Of a stretch of DNA of 64,000 nt, positions 37,601 to 50,200 are shown piece by piece. Positions within the stretch are counted from its first letter, which is position 1. Each line of letters starts with the position of its first letter. A model generated the notes under the pieces. The model was given only the letters and a program-made list of their open reading frames with translations, ran no database searches and was not told the origin of the DNA. Source of the stretch: Patagioenas fasciata. Lineage: Eukaryota > Chordata > Aves > Columbiformes > Columbidae. The stretch lies in NCBI RefSeq assembly GCF_037038585.1, contig NC_092524.1, positions 67,196,552 to 67,260,551 of the forward strand, given 5' to 3'. A program made the translations under genes and the position numbers.

Positions 37601-40600
37601 AATGTAAAGATTTTGCCGAGTATTCATCTGTAAATACTAGTAGAGGGGAGATTAATACCAACAGCAAAACCCCACTGTGTTTGGACACAGTCACAGCTGG
37701 AGATGGGACAGACTCATGCTTAAGCTGGCAGCAATTAGCTGAGTTTTGATGTGCTTTTTAATGAGGCTCATCATGAGATTCCCTCTGAACCCAGAAAAAT
37801 GCTCTCAGGGGTCACTTGACGGCAAATGTGGGTAAGACTCAGCAGAAGTGAATGCTGCTCAAAGAAATATTGCTAACTCCTATTGTCTTAACCTCAAAGA
37901 TTAAACAAGAGAACCAGTACAAAGTAGCTTATCTGTTTATCCTTAAGCTTGATAGGCTTTTGTTTATTTGCAAGTGTCTTAATTTGTTGGCAGAAGAACT
38001 AAAGAACTACGGGACCCAGGATATATTTGTGCTTTGTACCAGAGGAGAGCTCTTAAAATACCGAGTACCAAACCTTATAGACGCCTACGAACAGCACGGG
38101 ATCTGTGTGCACCACTATCCTATTCCTGACGGGGACACTCCTGACATTGCCAGCTGCTGTAAAATTCTGGAAGAGCTCAAAAACTGCCTGGAAAGTAACC
38201 GGAAAACGATCATACAGTAGGTTCTGGTTGTCTCCCTTTCACCCCACATTCCTGTAAAAGATACCAGCTTCTCTCTAGGTGCATGACCAGCTGAAAATGA
38301 ACCCTGTCAAATGACAGTTGCATTTTTTTAGAATTAGTTCAAGCTGTGAAAAGCCGCCTGTTTCTCCTCATGCAACTTTTGGAGCTAACTTCCCCTTTGT
38401 AAGATCCAAATCTCCCATTTCCCCTTGTTCTCTCCAGCAAATGCTTCACATCACGTGTTGAATGGCACCAAACCACTCCTCACTGCCAGCCCCCTTGGAT
38501 ATTGGGTGTATGATATGAGTTGTGAGCTAAAGCAGCTGTTGTTAGAGGATAACACACCTCTGGGCTGTTTATCAAGGAGTCAGTGGGTTCCAGCAGTGCA
38601 AAATTCACTTGTAATTTGCCTGAAATAGGTTTAAAATAATTTCTTTAGACAGTTATAGCGGAGTTCAGAGTAGAGGGGGGAAAACTGTCCAAGTTCCATG
38701 TTCCTGAATGATCCTGTTGACAGCTCCCCGCACAGACACCCGCTGAGTCCTTGGGCTCCCTGCTGCCACAGAACCCTGCTGCCATCAGCAGCTCACAACT
38801 GTCATCAAAGCCTGAATCTGGAGTAGGATTTAAAGAAAACCGAGATTTTTCACTTTTATGCCCTTTTCTACCCTCCTGTGCCTTTGGGACTACTACCATG
38901 AATGAAGGGAAACTTTAAAATTGCAGTTTCTCTAGAAAGACGCTGCTTAAGGAAGGTGTGATGAATAAATATGAGATAGCCTTGTAGGTATATTCCAACT
39001 CTCTTGTACCACTGCTCCTCTTGACTAAATTAAGGCAAGAATTGTGTGGGTATATTTACTCATCGAGGCGCTCTGGGTGTTGCAGCGTAGTACAGCTCAG
39101 TACAACCAAATGTTTTTATTCTCTTTCCAGCTGTTACGGCGGCCTCGGGCGCTCATGTCTCAGTAAGTACCTACCTTCCCTTTCTCAATGCCTGACTAAC
39201 CCACCCCACACACCCGTTTTTGGGAGACAGCGTTGTCTAAAGGAGTCAAATTCTGCTCAAAGCTTAACTGGTTACAATGCAAAGTGCCCCTGTGGGTAGC
39301 AGTTTGGGCCTGTTTCTTGAGAAAGGTGTTGTCACATGGTAGGAACATGAGCTGCCTGTATAGAAACTGGTTGCAGTGAGTGACATAAGTATGTTATGGT
39401 ATAGCTCTGAGTGTGTAGGTGAGAGGATGGAGGGTCAGGCAGGGTCAGTCTTTCAGTGGGGCTGATAGAAAGTTCTCTCTTATTTTCTAACCATTTTCAC
39501 TGCAAATTTTAGTCTCCTCTGACCAATGGGATTGCACTTTCCCCTCTTCTTTCAATGACTCCTCAGGAAAAGGAGATTAAACTCTTCTTCTGCATCTTTC
39601 TTCACCCCAGTGTTCCCCCTAAAGCTTGCAGGGGCATTAGTTATTGTGTGTGCCCCAGAAGGTGATATTGCCAAAAAAGTAAATGCAATCAGAATACACA
39701 AAGGGCAACTAACTGGGTGTACTGGGACTCATTCTTCAAAAGCCTAGAATTTGCCTCCCAAATGCTGCTGGAAAGACAGGGGGGGAACTGGGAGGGTTTT
39801 CACCTGTTTCCAAAGCCTGTGGGCTCGGGCAGGAGCAGTGGGCACATGGGACCAGGACCAACAAACAGTATTCAGCAAAAGATCCAGCAGATCTGTGACC
39901 CCCATATGACAAGGTTGAGTTTTACTGGAGTGGTTTTCATGGAACAAACCTATTACCGCACAAAAGCGGTGCTGAGCGCAGCAGGAGGTGCTTAGTAGCA
40001 CACGGGTGTATTTACTTCTCTTTTACAGTAGCTGCGTGTCTCCTGCTTCGGCTTTCGGACGCGCTGGCACCTCAGCAAGCCATAGACAGCCTGAGGAACC
40101 TGAGAGGATCTGGGGCAATACAGACCATCAAGGTAATGAGGCTAACAAAGGTAAAACACGTGGGGAAATAAGGGGAGAGAGCTCGGACGGTCGACTCCTT
40201 CCTTCCGAAAGGGATCCCGCTGTCTTTCTGAGAAGTTCCCCTGCTGCTCTCCTGCCTTTGAGCCAACCATCTTGTTCTGTCTCCTCTCAGTTCAACAGCT
40301 GTTCTCCCTGCCTGCTCTTCACCATCATTAGTAACTAGTTGCTTTCTCCTCCTTATCCCTGCTCTTCACTCACTGTTGTCCCTTTTTCTGTTGCTCACGT
40401 TCTCCTCACAACTTCTACTTGATTTTTCTGCCTTGATTTTGTTCCATCTCGCTAAGCCGTGTAGCTGTATTCACGTTCCGTAGCCATCACATCCATACAC
40501 TGGCAGCCTTCATTTAAGAAGCATCCCTGGCACTAGTGTTAAAACCTACATGGAGGGAGGCCTAAGTTGCTGAACATAATTTCTTTTTTCTTATTTTGGT

Positions 40601-41466
40601 GGGATTTTCAGCTACTCTGTGTGCATATTTCTGTTGTCACGAGTCCTAAATGTTATACTCTTAAAACAGTTCTATGTACCGGAAAGAGGAGGTGACATTT
40701 AAAAAGTTAACAAGATAATAATATCTGAGGGGGAAGTGCTGCCCAAAGACTTTCACTGTTAGCTCTAAGCCTCTCTGGAAGGCAAATTTTGTTTAAACTA
40801 CTTATTGAGAATCAGTTTTCAACAAACCAAAGGGGCAGGTGGGGAGCAGCTTGTATGTCTGGTTGAAGAAATGGGGAAGGATTGAACAAATGTAATGAGA
40901 AGCCCTCAGAGCCGCTCAGGGTGGACGATCTGTCCTTTGGCCACTGCTGACCAACATTTTTATCTCATTTTGAACACTTGCATCTTACTACTCCATATGA
41001 CGTACAAGTTGACCTAAGTACAAACTGTTGTACATCATCACAATAACTCAAGGCTCTATTCTGCACCATGGACTCCTTACAGAGAGAGTAATGGTGATCC
41101 AAATAAAGCAGCTTGGAATTCTGACATGAAACTTCCACCTATGAGGACCGTGTTTTGCCTTAGCTTGAGTTCATGTGTGCCCTTTATGAGGAGCCACAAG
41201 ATCCAAGCTCGCATCCACGGTGAGAAATTCCAGGGGGTTTGGAATAAGCACAAGAAGAGCAAATAAACAGACCAGAGGGTGCAGTTTTAATTCTGGGGTA
41301 TCAAACACCTTTTTAAGATGGGTAATGCCTTTTCCTGAAGTACAGACCTCTCATTACAAATCCTATTGTGCTTTTTCAGCAATACAATTACCTTCATGAC
41401 TTTCGAGAGAATTTGGCTGCACATCTGGCAACAAAGGACACGGTATTAAGATCAGTATCGCGATAA
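34644..41466 (+). CDS. CDKN3: CDKN3, cyclin-dependent kinase inhibitor 3 (KAP phosphatase)
   Basis: Eight coding exons join in frame: 34644-34655, 34756-34838, 35622-35677, 37229-37273, 37994-38216, 39131-39162, 40029-40132 and 41380-41466 (642 bases, 213 residues plus stop). All introns are GT-AG. The product is a dual-specificity phosphatase that removes the T-loop phosphate from CDKs such as CDK2. The signature HCYGGLGRS puts the nucleophile at Cys141 and the phosphate-binding Arg at 147 (CX5R), equivalent to human Cys140. The general-acid Asp is at 111 (PIPDGDTPD). The acidic N-terminus (FDSSDEED), the FLGLCSLPG segment and the C-terminal SVSR also match the mammalian protein; human length is 212. 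The start follows GGCGCC and yields a four-residue first exon. A CR1 sits in intron 2. No canonical AATAAA appears within about 500 bases after the stop. The gene converges on CNIH1. Confidence 0.97.
34756..34838 (+). CDS. CDKN3: CDKN3 coding exon 2
   Basis: Acceptor CTGCCGCAG, donor TG/GTGAGA. It encodes residues 5-31 and two bases of Trp32, including the acidic FDSSDEED motif and PLPISW. Confidence 0.93.
35198..35520 (+). mobile_element. CR1 LINE in CDKN3 intron 2
   Basis: A plus-strand CR1 3' part filling much of the 783-base intron 2, in the same orientation as the gene. It begins at GGGGACCTGCAAGAAGGCTG and ends in a worn terminal repeat. It carries CATCCCAGGCCAGGCTGGAC, which serves as an intact reference for the interrupted CR1 copy at 52.8-53.3 kb. 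It lies 101 bases before exon 3. Confidence 0.88.
35622..35677 (+). CDS. CDKN3: CDKN3 coding exon 3
   Basis: Acceptor TTTCCTGGCAG, donor CCAG/GTAAGA. The first base completes Trp32. The exon encodes LTLSPVYSSKFLGLCSLP and the first base of Gly51. Confidence 0.95.
37229..37273 (+). CDS. CDKN3: CDKN3 coding exon 4
   Basis: A 45-base exon with acceptor TTTGTTTTAG and donor ATAG/GTGAGT. It encodes CRFKDIRRNLQKDI (residues 52-65), completing Gly51 and starting Glu66. Confidence 0.95.
   Translation, partial: VAGLRILEEIFRKI
37994..38216 (+). CDS. CDKN3: CDKN3 coding exon 5
   Basis: The largest exon, with acceptor TTTGTTGGCAG and donor CA/GTAGGT. It encodes residues 67-139, including IFVLCTRGEL, RVPNLIDAYEQHG and the general-acid loop PIPDGDTPD with Asp111. 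It ends two bases into His140 of the catalytic signature. Confidence 0.97.
39131..39162 (+). CDS. CDKN3: CDKN3 coding exon 6 (catalytic loop)
   Basis: A 32-base exon with acceptor CTCTTTCCAG and donor CA/GTAAGT. It completes His140 and encodes CYGGLGRSCL, that is the CX5R phosphate-binding loop with Cys141 and Arg147. Confidence 0.96.
40029..40132 (+). CDS. CDKN3: CDKN3 coding exon 7
   Basis: Acceptor CTTTTACAG, donor AAG/GTAATG. It completes Ile151 and encodes residues 152-185 (AACLLLRLSD, then QQAIDSLRNLRGSGAIQTIK), the helical segment following the active-site loop. Confidence 0.96.
41380..41466 (+). CDS. CDKN3: CDKN3 coding exon 8 and stop
   Basis: Acceptor GCTTTTTCAG. It encodes QYNYLHDFRENLAAHL and a short tail ending in SVSR, then TAA at 41464-41466. 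The final SVSR is the same as in the human protein. Confidence 0.95.
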   Translation, partial: QYNYLHDFRENLAAHLATKDTVLRSVSR

Positions 41467-41999
41467 CTAATACTGGCTTGGTGCATCTTTGTGTCTACAT
41501 GGCTGACAGATGACTGGACAAAGCAACTCACTCCCGACCTTCGCAATTTCCCGTCACTCCGGCCCATATGACACAGTCACTCGCTTTAACTTCTGTGTGT
41601 AAAGTGTTGGGGGTGGGGATGGAAATCTTACAGGACACACCGCATCTTCCTTAATTTAATACTCACCACCTTAAAAATACGTGGAAGTGTATTGGTGTTC
41701 ATTACTGCTCTGCCGGTGGCCTGCACACCTAACAAGCTCACTTTCCACAGAATAATTACTCTTACACGATGTTAACCTCACATTTAACACCACAGATATG
41801 TGTGTGCTGCCATTTAGCTGATATTTTAACGTTGACATCCTATGCGCTGCTTCTGTGAACAAAGCGGAGGGGAGGCTGGGCTGCCAAAGCAGTGACCAGA
41901 TTTCATTTTTACTTCATCTCTGTTCTACGTAGCATGAGAATTGGGAGGAGCACTTGGACGTGAAGGCAAAATAAGGGAGCAAAGCGAATAGTCTGTAAG
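41467..41999. other. CDKN3 3' UTR and downstream DNA
   Basis: Follows the CDKN3 stop. No AATAAA or ATTAAA is present, so the polyadenylation site cannot be placed. A TGTGTGTAAAGTGTTGGGGG segment near 41595-41614 is GT-rich, like a downstream cleavage element. No other feature seen. Confidence 0.4.
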
Positions 42000-42250
42000 T
42001 CACAGAATCCCAGAATGTCAGGGATTGGAAGGGACCTGGAAAGCTCATCCAGTGCAATCCCCCCATGGAGCAGGAACACCCAGCTGAGGTTCCACAGGAA
42101 GGGGTCCAGGCGGGTTTGAATGGCTGCACAGAAGGAGACTCCACAGCCTCCCTGGGCAGCCTGGGCCAGGCTCTGCCACCCTCACCAGGAACAAGTTTCT
42201 TCTCAAATTTAAGTGTGTTCCAGTTTGTACCCATTACCCCTTGTCCTGTC
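42000..42250 (-). mobile_element. CR1 LINE 3' fragment
   Basis: A minus-strand CR1 starting at its 3' tip (TCACAGAATCCCAGAATGTC) and running through GACTCCACAGCCTCCCTGGG to CCCTTGTCCTGTCC. It is closely similar to the copies at 44.5 and 56.8 kb and is 5'-truncated. It lies between the convergent ends of CDKN3 and CNIH1. Confidence 0.92.
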
Positions 42251-44470
42251 CTCACAGCTAAGTGCGGACTTCAGCACCGACAGACTGGCTTCTGCTCCAT
42301 GTGCAGTGGAAGAGGTGAAAGAGAACTCTTTATCCACCACCTTCCTAAGAACCACACTGGGAAAATGTAGTGAGGTAAAAATTACATTTAAAAAAACCTC
42401 GGCTCTAGTTTTAAACTGAAAATCAAGCATAGGCATTTTCACACTGGAGCGCTCGTGCCTTATGAACTAGTAAGAGCTTTCTGAAATGTCACGGTTCTGC
42501 GTAGTGTGTTCAGTGATATTTAGGAATGAGATCCCCTCGTTCCAACAGAAGGAGGTTTGATAGTGTGCTAAAGCAAGCAGGCAGGTTTTATATGACTGTG
42601 GCAGGACGAGACACTCTGCCACAGCTGCGTGGGCGAGTCTGGCACAGCCCGTCTGCAGGATCACACCAGAGCAAGTAAATAAACAACCTGCTGTGGGCTG
42701 GAGAGAATCTCACAGCAACATCTCTCTAACAGTTCACATCCCTCCTGTTTAGCTCTATCCACTCCCAAAGACCAGAGAAGATGATCAGACTCCTGAAGAA
42801 AACATTTAAACTAGTTCTGTCCTCTTTGGAGGAAGCGATGATTGTCCACTCCAGTGCCCTGGGGTCCTGGGACCACCCCGTGAGGTCATTTTGGCTCTGG
42901 GGAGACACCCCATGTCACCCACACTCTGCCTTTTGTTGTGAGACAAACCAGCGGAGTCAGAGGAACTGTTGCCTGTGGGCTGAAGTTGCTGTAACCTGTA
43001 TCGGTGTCCTGTCCTGCCTTGTCACCATCTGTTTCCCTGTAGTTCATGCTGTCACTCCTCCCAGGTGACACTTTTTTTCCCTAGTGCTGCATAAACCAGC
43101 TGGTTACGTGTCCAGCACTGAGATGAGGCCGTGTCCTGTCACTTTGAAGGCAGACAACAGGAATGCTTCCACTTCCCACAGCATCTGTGTCACTTACAGA
43201 GAACACTTTGCTCAAAACTTGTATTGTTGTGTCACTATTCTCCAGCACAAACAAATCAGAAAAACAAAAGCACTGTCTGTCCCCTCTTTGGTGCTGAGTC
43301 CTTGCAACTGAAGGTTTTCAGGTATTAAATATATGTCAGATGGCTGGAAACTTTCTGACAGGGAGAGAGAAATGTTCTTTATTTTTTCCATAATCTTTTG
43401 CCTCTTAGAACTCCCAAAAACCAAACCACAGGCACATTTTGAATGTGAAACGACTGTTACTCCAGCAAGGCATCACAGGTGCTTCTCCACATACCCACAA
43501 GGATAAAACGGGGTGCGAGGCGCACGTTGCTGGGTGCAGGGGACAAGGTTCACCCCACAACTGGGTGGGTGCTGGCAGACATTACCCTTGTTTTAGATAA
43601 AAATGCTGACAGCGGTTCCTAAGCAGCGTTCTCAGAGGGACTCTGCTGGGCAGTCCTCACACTTCACATACTCTGTTCTTACAGGAATTCTTAACTCGCC
43701 CTTCTGACCTTTCTCTGTGAGGCTTTGACAGTTTAAAGACCTTTGAAATAACATTAAATCCTTCAGTTCTTATGTATTTAACCAGGACAAATGCAAACAA
43801 GCATTTTGGTGTGGGGTTAGTGCTGAATGAATTCAGCTCACCAGAACTGCACCACAACTACTGGGCTGCTTTCACCTCTCAATTCCCCTGCTCAGGAACA
43901 CTCGGATGCATTTTATGTCGATGTGTAAAGCTGGTCCTTGACAGGACAGTGCAAGTGTTGCAAATGTTTTGCTAAATATGCCTTGCTAAAGCTGCTCCAC
44001 AGCTGGAGTGGGTTTTCAGTTGAACTCAGGAAATCCTGCATTTATTCTGGTGTGTAACTTGGTTTTAATCAGCCCAAGTACCAAAGGAGTGAGAGGTTTC
44101 AAAGGCCATGGCACCATGCACCAGTAAGGCTCGTTTCTGGGGCAGATTAATAAATATACAACCATACAAAAGGGTTAATTAAATTTTGCTTACACAGGCT
44201 GAAGCCATAAGCTCACTGCAGTGTCCTAAGAGGCAGGCCCCAAGCAGCAGGAAAATAAACAGGAGCCAACAGGAACATTCCCAAGTTTCCAAAAAGCCTT
44301 TCAAAACTTCTTTTGCTCAAAGCTCAAAACGATGATTGTGCAAGGAAGAAAATCCTCTTGGCAAACTAATAGCTGATGGACAGGGATAGCAGAACGGGAG
44401 TAACGGAGCTGCAGATGTGGAGGGTGGAACCCGCAACTTTGCACAGAAAACAAGGGTTGGGAGGTAAGAG
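42251..44470. other. Intergenic, no gene seen
   Basis: Two kilobases between two CR1 copies with no supported exon, RNA gene or further repeat. Open frames on both strands have no recognisable family. Confidence 0.5.
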
Positions 44471-45165
44471 AATCACAGAATCCCAGAATGTCAGGGGTTG
44501 GAAGGGCCCTGGAAAGCTCATCCAGTGCAATCCCCCCATGGAGCAGGAACACCCAGCTGAGGTTCCACAGGAAGGTGTCCAGGCGGGTTTGAATGGCTGC
44601 ACAGGAGACTCCACAACCTCCCTGGGCAGCCTGGGCCAGGCTCTGCCACCCTCACCAGGAACAAGTTTCTTCTCAAATTTAAGTGGAACCTCCTGTGTTC
44701 CAGTTTGAATCCATTACCCCTTGTCCTACCATTGGTTATCACCGAGAAGAGCCTGGCTCCATCCTCCTGACACTCACCTTTATATATCTGTAAGCATTAA
44801 TGAGGTCACCCCTCAGTCTCCTCCAGCTCCAGAGCCCCAGCTCCCTCAGCCTTTCCTCACACGGGAGATGCTCCACTCCCTTCAGCATCTTGGTGGCTGC
44901 GCTGGACTCTCTCCAGCAGTTCCCTGTCCTTCTGGAACTGAGGGGCCACAACTGGACAAAATATTCCAGGTGTGGTCTCCCCAGGGCAGAGCAGAGGGGC
45001 AGGAGAACCTCTCTGACCTACTGACCACCCCCTTCTAACCCACCCCAGGTACCATTGGCCTTCCTGGCCACAAGGGCCCAGTGCTGGCTCATGGTCACCC
45101 TGCTGTCCCCAGGACCCCCAGGTCCCTTTCCCCTACGCTGCTCTCTAATAGGTCATTCCCCAACA
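44471..45165 (-). mobile_element. CR1 LINE, longest 3' copy in the window
   Basis: About 700 bases of minus-strand CR1. Beyond the usual 3' block it continues through CTCAGTCTCCTCCAGCTCCA, TCCAGGTGTGGTCTCCCCAG and CTGACCACCCCCTTCTAACC into sequence near the end of ORF2. It retains no open frame. It matches in inverted orientation the plus-strand copy at 4.55-5.05 kb. Confidence 0.93.
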
Positions 45166-46374
45166 CCTGCAACTGCTGCAAAAGATCTGGGAATGTTAGG
45201 ACAAAAAAAGCCAAGAAAAAGAATGCTCGAGCCAGAGGGCATGAGAAATTAAATGTCAATAAATGCAATAAAGAAATGCATGAGAAAAACTATTTTATGT
45301 CCATACTAATAAGCTGGCAGGTATTTGTTATTACTCAATAAGCAGAATTTGAAGTTATCAGAGCCTGGATTCTCACACCCCCAGTATATTATAAAATGAG
45401 GAGAGGAATTCAGAAAAAGAGCAGGAAGCTGCACAAGGGCACCCAAACCTCATCTGATGACAACAGTTCTGGTCTCCCACTTAGAGAAGGGAAACTTGCA
45501 GAGGAGAAAGGGTAACGACAAAGCTACAGATGTTCCACTCAAAAAGAGATTAAACAGGCTTGGACAGATGCCATGATGGTCTATTCAAATCACCCTCCGC
45601 ATAAATAAGGTGGAAAGGGGGAAATTTTCAATGTCTTTAAAAAATAAGAGCTTAGAAGCAGCAAATGAAGTCAGCAGAACTTTTCAACAAGTTTTCTTAC
45701 ACATTGCAGAACTCCCTGTCCAAGCACATCGTCCACCCTGGGTTATAAAAGTGCTCAAAAAGCAACTGAATTAATGGAAGAAAAATCTATTCAAGGGCTG
45801 AAGACGCCAAAGCTCCCGCTCAGGACACCTGTAACGCGTGGATTTCCAAACATTGTCCCGCTATTCCAGCAGAGATGTTCGATACCTGCCCAGTGCCATC
45901 AGCTTGATCTTCAGTTGTTGCCTCTGCCCACCCCAGTATCACAATATTTGGGTTTCTGGTTGAACCAGTGCAGCCATTCACACCATTTTAACACCCAAGA
46001 GACCCAAAGTGAACAAAAATCCCAGTTTATACAAGAGTGTTTTACTAGAACTGGGAAACTCTTATTCTACAGCACCAGTAAACAAACAAAAAAATCCTAA
46101 TTATGACTCCTAAATTAAGCAGCTGTTGCAGTGACAACTTATAAAGCGATATTATCATCCCGCTGCCCCATCTACGGTTTATCCGCAGACCCATAAAAAA
46201 AGCCCCAAGCCCAGGAAATCAGAGCTTCTCTTTTCCAGACGTTATTTGATTCAGTGCTCTATTTTTAAAAGGTAACACAATTATCCATCATAAACAGCTG
46301 AATACAGGAGGTATCTGTTCAACTTACAAACCAAACAAGGCACCAGGTAAAAAGTGTTTCTGAATTTGAGATTT
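45166..46374. other. Intergenic, no gene seen
   Basis: Lies between the CR1 at 44.5-45.2 kb and the end of the CNIH1 3' UTR. No supported feature. Confidence 0.45.
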
Positions 46375-47187
46375 TTTGTTTATTATTATTATATTTTATT
46401 GCACTAAGGAACAGCGGGGCAGCCTCACAAGCTCACTTTCTGCTTTGAAAAGTTCTGTAGTCTTAAACTCAGGAGTATTTTCATCATTGGACTTCGTCAT
46501 TGTTGTAGGTTTGTCCATTTGTTAATAAGACAGTACAGACATTAACAAAAGAAATCACTTCAATTCATTCCCTCGTGGACAACTCGACTTCTATCGCAAT
46601 GACACACGCATGAGCTTAAAGCAAGGTTAACGTTTGGAGAAAATACAGACATACAGGAAAGATTAACCATAGAAAAAACAAACCAAACAAAACAAAACTC
46701 CTATTTTTGCAGTTGTGTCCGTGAAGTCAGCTCTTTAAGACCAACGTTGCTCCCAGGTCAAATCCCCAGCACCTCCGGTCCTCCCCAGCTGATTTAGAGC
46801 AGGACACACGAGTCCAAAGGAGCCGCTACAAAGCCCGGCCTAAAGAAACTCCCTAGTGTACTAAGGCTGGTAGTAACAAATACCTACTTGAAGATTACGG
46901 CTGTTCCTTATGGAGTGCAAAGTCAAAACTTCTCGAAACCCAGTAATCTTTATATTAATTGACATGTACTTCTTTAATTTCAGTGTCCCAGTAAAATATA
47001 AGAAAAGAGTCTTTCCACAAGTATAAAATGTGGAAATATTTTAAAAATAGGGGAGTCGTCATTTTCTAACGCAAATGCGATCATCAGATTCCAGATTTAA
47101 TCTTGGTAAGAGGTTCTCGTTGTAAAGAATCCATGGTTTGTGGCTTTTGCATGCACTTAACTGGAACAAAGCTTGTCGAACGTCTTC
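46375..47187 (-). other. CNIH1: CNIH1 3' untranslated region (inferred extent)
   Basis: DNA following the CNIH1 stop on the minus strand down to the paired poly(A) signals. AT-rich, without repeats and without open frames of interest. The distal boundary is inferred from the signals, not observed. Confidence 0.5.
46395..46400 (-). terminator. CNIH1: Probable CNIH1 poly(A) signal
   Basis: AATAAA on the minus strand (TTTATT on the plus strand), with a second copy at 46379-46384. It lies about 790 bases after the CNIH1 stop, which gives a 3' UTR of roughly 0.8 kb. The actual cleavage site was not determined. Confidence 0.5.
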
Positions 47188-47215
47188 TTAAGAGCTCACC
47201 AGAACATAAATCATG
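47188..47215 (-). CDS. CNIH1: CNIH1 coding exon 5 and stop
   Basis: Acceptor GGTTTTCCAG. A 28-base coding end that completes Gly136 and encodes MIYVLVSS, then TAA at 47188-47190. Too short to stand out as an open frame; recognised from the conserved C-terminus. Confidence 0.95.
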
Positions 47216-50200
47216 CTGGAAAACCAAAGAAAAAGCTTAAGATGCACCATTTATACATTTAATTATACAGCCGTGAGTTTTAAGGAATAAATCTGTGTGA
47301 GGTAGATGGGTCGTGATTGAAATTTTACACAAAACGCGTCAGAAGGGCTTTTTTATACAAAGCACGATGCAAATTGATGCACCAACCAGTTGGCACTGGA
47401 CCAAGGCAGACTCTTCTACCTTTGACTTCAACAAAAATCGCATTTCCGTACTCTAAAAACATCATTGTTGCAGCTTCTTAATGAAAATACTGGGCGGGGG
47501 GTTGTTATATTACACTTAAAAGAAGAAAAGCTTGGAGCTTTCAAGTCAAACAGATTCAAAATAGGAATTCCAACCAAATTAAGAGTTGCGTTTTAAAACA
47601 GAGTATCTATGAAATTTCTCTTGTACACTGAGCCCAATTTAACAAAAACAAACCTGAAGATGAGATGGGAGACAGAGGAAATAAGAACTTACCCATATAG
47701 GTAGTAAAAAAAGGATAGAAGGTAGAATGCTAATTTGCACCATCCTTCTTTCTGGCAATAGGCTAAAATATCTGCATTCATGATGGTTGTGGGGTCGTAC
47801 AGCCCGGGGCCGCTCATCACGGGTCTGCTCATGTACCTGGAAGCGACGCAGGGTTAGTTTTGTGGGGACAGCGATGGGAAACACGGGGTCCTGCCCCCCA
47901 CATCGCACCAGAACCGAGACACGGAACCACCCCCTTCCAGAAAATTCCGCCAGCTCCGCGTAGGAGACGGCGAATTGCGGGAGCAACGGGAAGCGCGGCA
48001 CGGAAATAGAACAGAAATAACAGAGAAAGCAAAGCGATGGGGCTCGTTTTATAGCCACAACATCAACCTTCTTGACGTCGTATCAAAAAGCATCTTTATA
48101 TGCCAAAGACGCCGAACACTTAACAGGAAGCGCTGCAACGGGAGAATGAGTAACAATGAACATAACGAGACGCCAGGCTCGTCAATATTACCTCCAAATA
48201 TGATAGGCCAACAAAGGCATATTGAGCCCCAGCGTAAGCCACTCTGCTGCACAGAGAAACATGACACAGAAGAAGGCGTGGATGAGGTACTCGGGAAGGA
48301 CAAGCTGGAAAAGAAAAATAGGGGTTAAGACGTCTCCATTACCCAAAGCAAAACGTGTGGTTTAATCTATTTTGGAGGTAAGCTATTGCTTAAAAATTAC
48401 TATTATTATTAAAACACAACACTACCAAGACTACAGAGAGTGAAAACAGCAGCTGGCGGTGTGCGCCTTGCTGTTTTCACGTGGTATTCATGAACCAAGA
48501 AGAAAATAGTAAACAATTAAACGCTCAGATCGATAGTTTTTCATTGCTTCTATTAAATTAAGTGCACTGTTAACAGATTCCACGCTTTAGGTATGACCTT
48601 CGGAACAGATCAGCGAGATATTTCTGCTCATGCGACAGAGAAATATCAGGAGGAAACGTGCTCCAGATAATGGTTTATCGGCAAAAAGATGGTTTGCGTT
48701 TTCCTGGTTTACAGCTTTGTTTTGGCGGTCGCAAATCCGTCAGTTTTCCAATTCAAAGGATTTGCCGGGTCCTTTCTAAGCGGTTTGGGGGGGTCCAGCC
48801 ACCCCCGTTTTCTGTCCCCCCCCGCATGCATTACAGCCTCATGCTGCCCAGCACAGGCCCGCCAAGCTCATTATCCATTTACTACCAAATCACAGGAAGC
48901 GTGAAATGCCAGGTAATATTAGTGTTATTAATAGGAGAAATATGGAGAGAGACACAGATTAAACACATGCAGAGAGCCAGCAAAATCTCACACCTGCCAC
49001 AAGAAGAAAATTGTCTGAAATAAGTCACCCCCCAGTGACATCGTTTACTCCTTTATCACTTAATTCGGGAAGAAGAAAATCCATAAGCTTTTTGCTTCTC
49101 AACTAAGGGCCACTAAAACATCTCCCCTTGAAAACAGCTCTATTTCCACCTAAAGATTTAAAGTGTGTGCACACACACATACACCGCCCCTCTTTTGTGT
49201 GTGATTCACGTTGCATAGGATGACTACACTGAAAGCTCAGTGTTTTCTCATTTCTTTCGTTCTCTGCAAGCAGACGCTTCTTTTAAATCCCAAGATCTTC
49301 CTAGAGATCTAAAAACCACCACCAAACAGACATTCTCACCACCTACTTCGCTCTGACATTCTGCTTCTCTAAATGAAGAATATCAAAGCAAACTTGCATC
49401 AACATCAACAAAAATAACCTGATGTTTCTAGCAAATCTTTTTCTCCAGATTCTTCTTTATATACTTACCATTTACAAATTGGCATTTATTTATAGGAGAA
49501 CAACAACGGCCCTATCCAAAACACCAAGCATTTGGTTGCCTGCTGAGACACATTCACCAGGTCTGAAAATCTGGGGTTTATTGAACTACGCGTCTCAAAA
49601 CACATTTTCCTTTATCTTGTTTATTGCGTACTGCTCCCGCACCACAATATCTGTCTCTTTCAAATCTATCACATCTTATCCCGCCTGGCTCTCCCAGAGA
49701 AAACTTCATTACAGCATATTCTACTGTGATATTTATCAGAGAAGCGAGGAGGAGAGACATCGCGTTGCCAAGAAGAGATACAACTATAATAGGAGCAGGG
49801 AAGACATCAAGAGGGTACTAAGCAGTTACTATTTTGGGCTAATCTGCCTACTCAGGTGTCTCAATTCCTACCAGGATTTTTGATTCTTTGTACAGGAAAA
49901 AAACCGTTCAGAGTGTTTGTCCAGAGTCATTTACCAGATCCCCTCAGGAGCGTGGATCTTAACGTCACCTTTAGTGGCTACTACTACTTCACAACAGCAA
50001 ATATTAAGTGATTGAATATCTTCAATTCATATCAATAAACACTGCATGCACGTGGGTTAACAGAAGGTTAATATTTGCGTTAAACATGCGCCTTGTAATA
50101 CCTCCCAAGTTGCGATAAGATCATAATGCATAAATGTAATGAGGATTTGCCCTCCCCGTACTGCAGCAGAAATGACCAGAGAACAGACCAAGCAAGGGAA

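Noticed and set aside
49422-49883. A 153-codon plus-strand open frame within CNIH1 intron 2
   Set aside because: Antisense to the gene, with no family resemblance and no splice signals.
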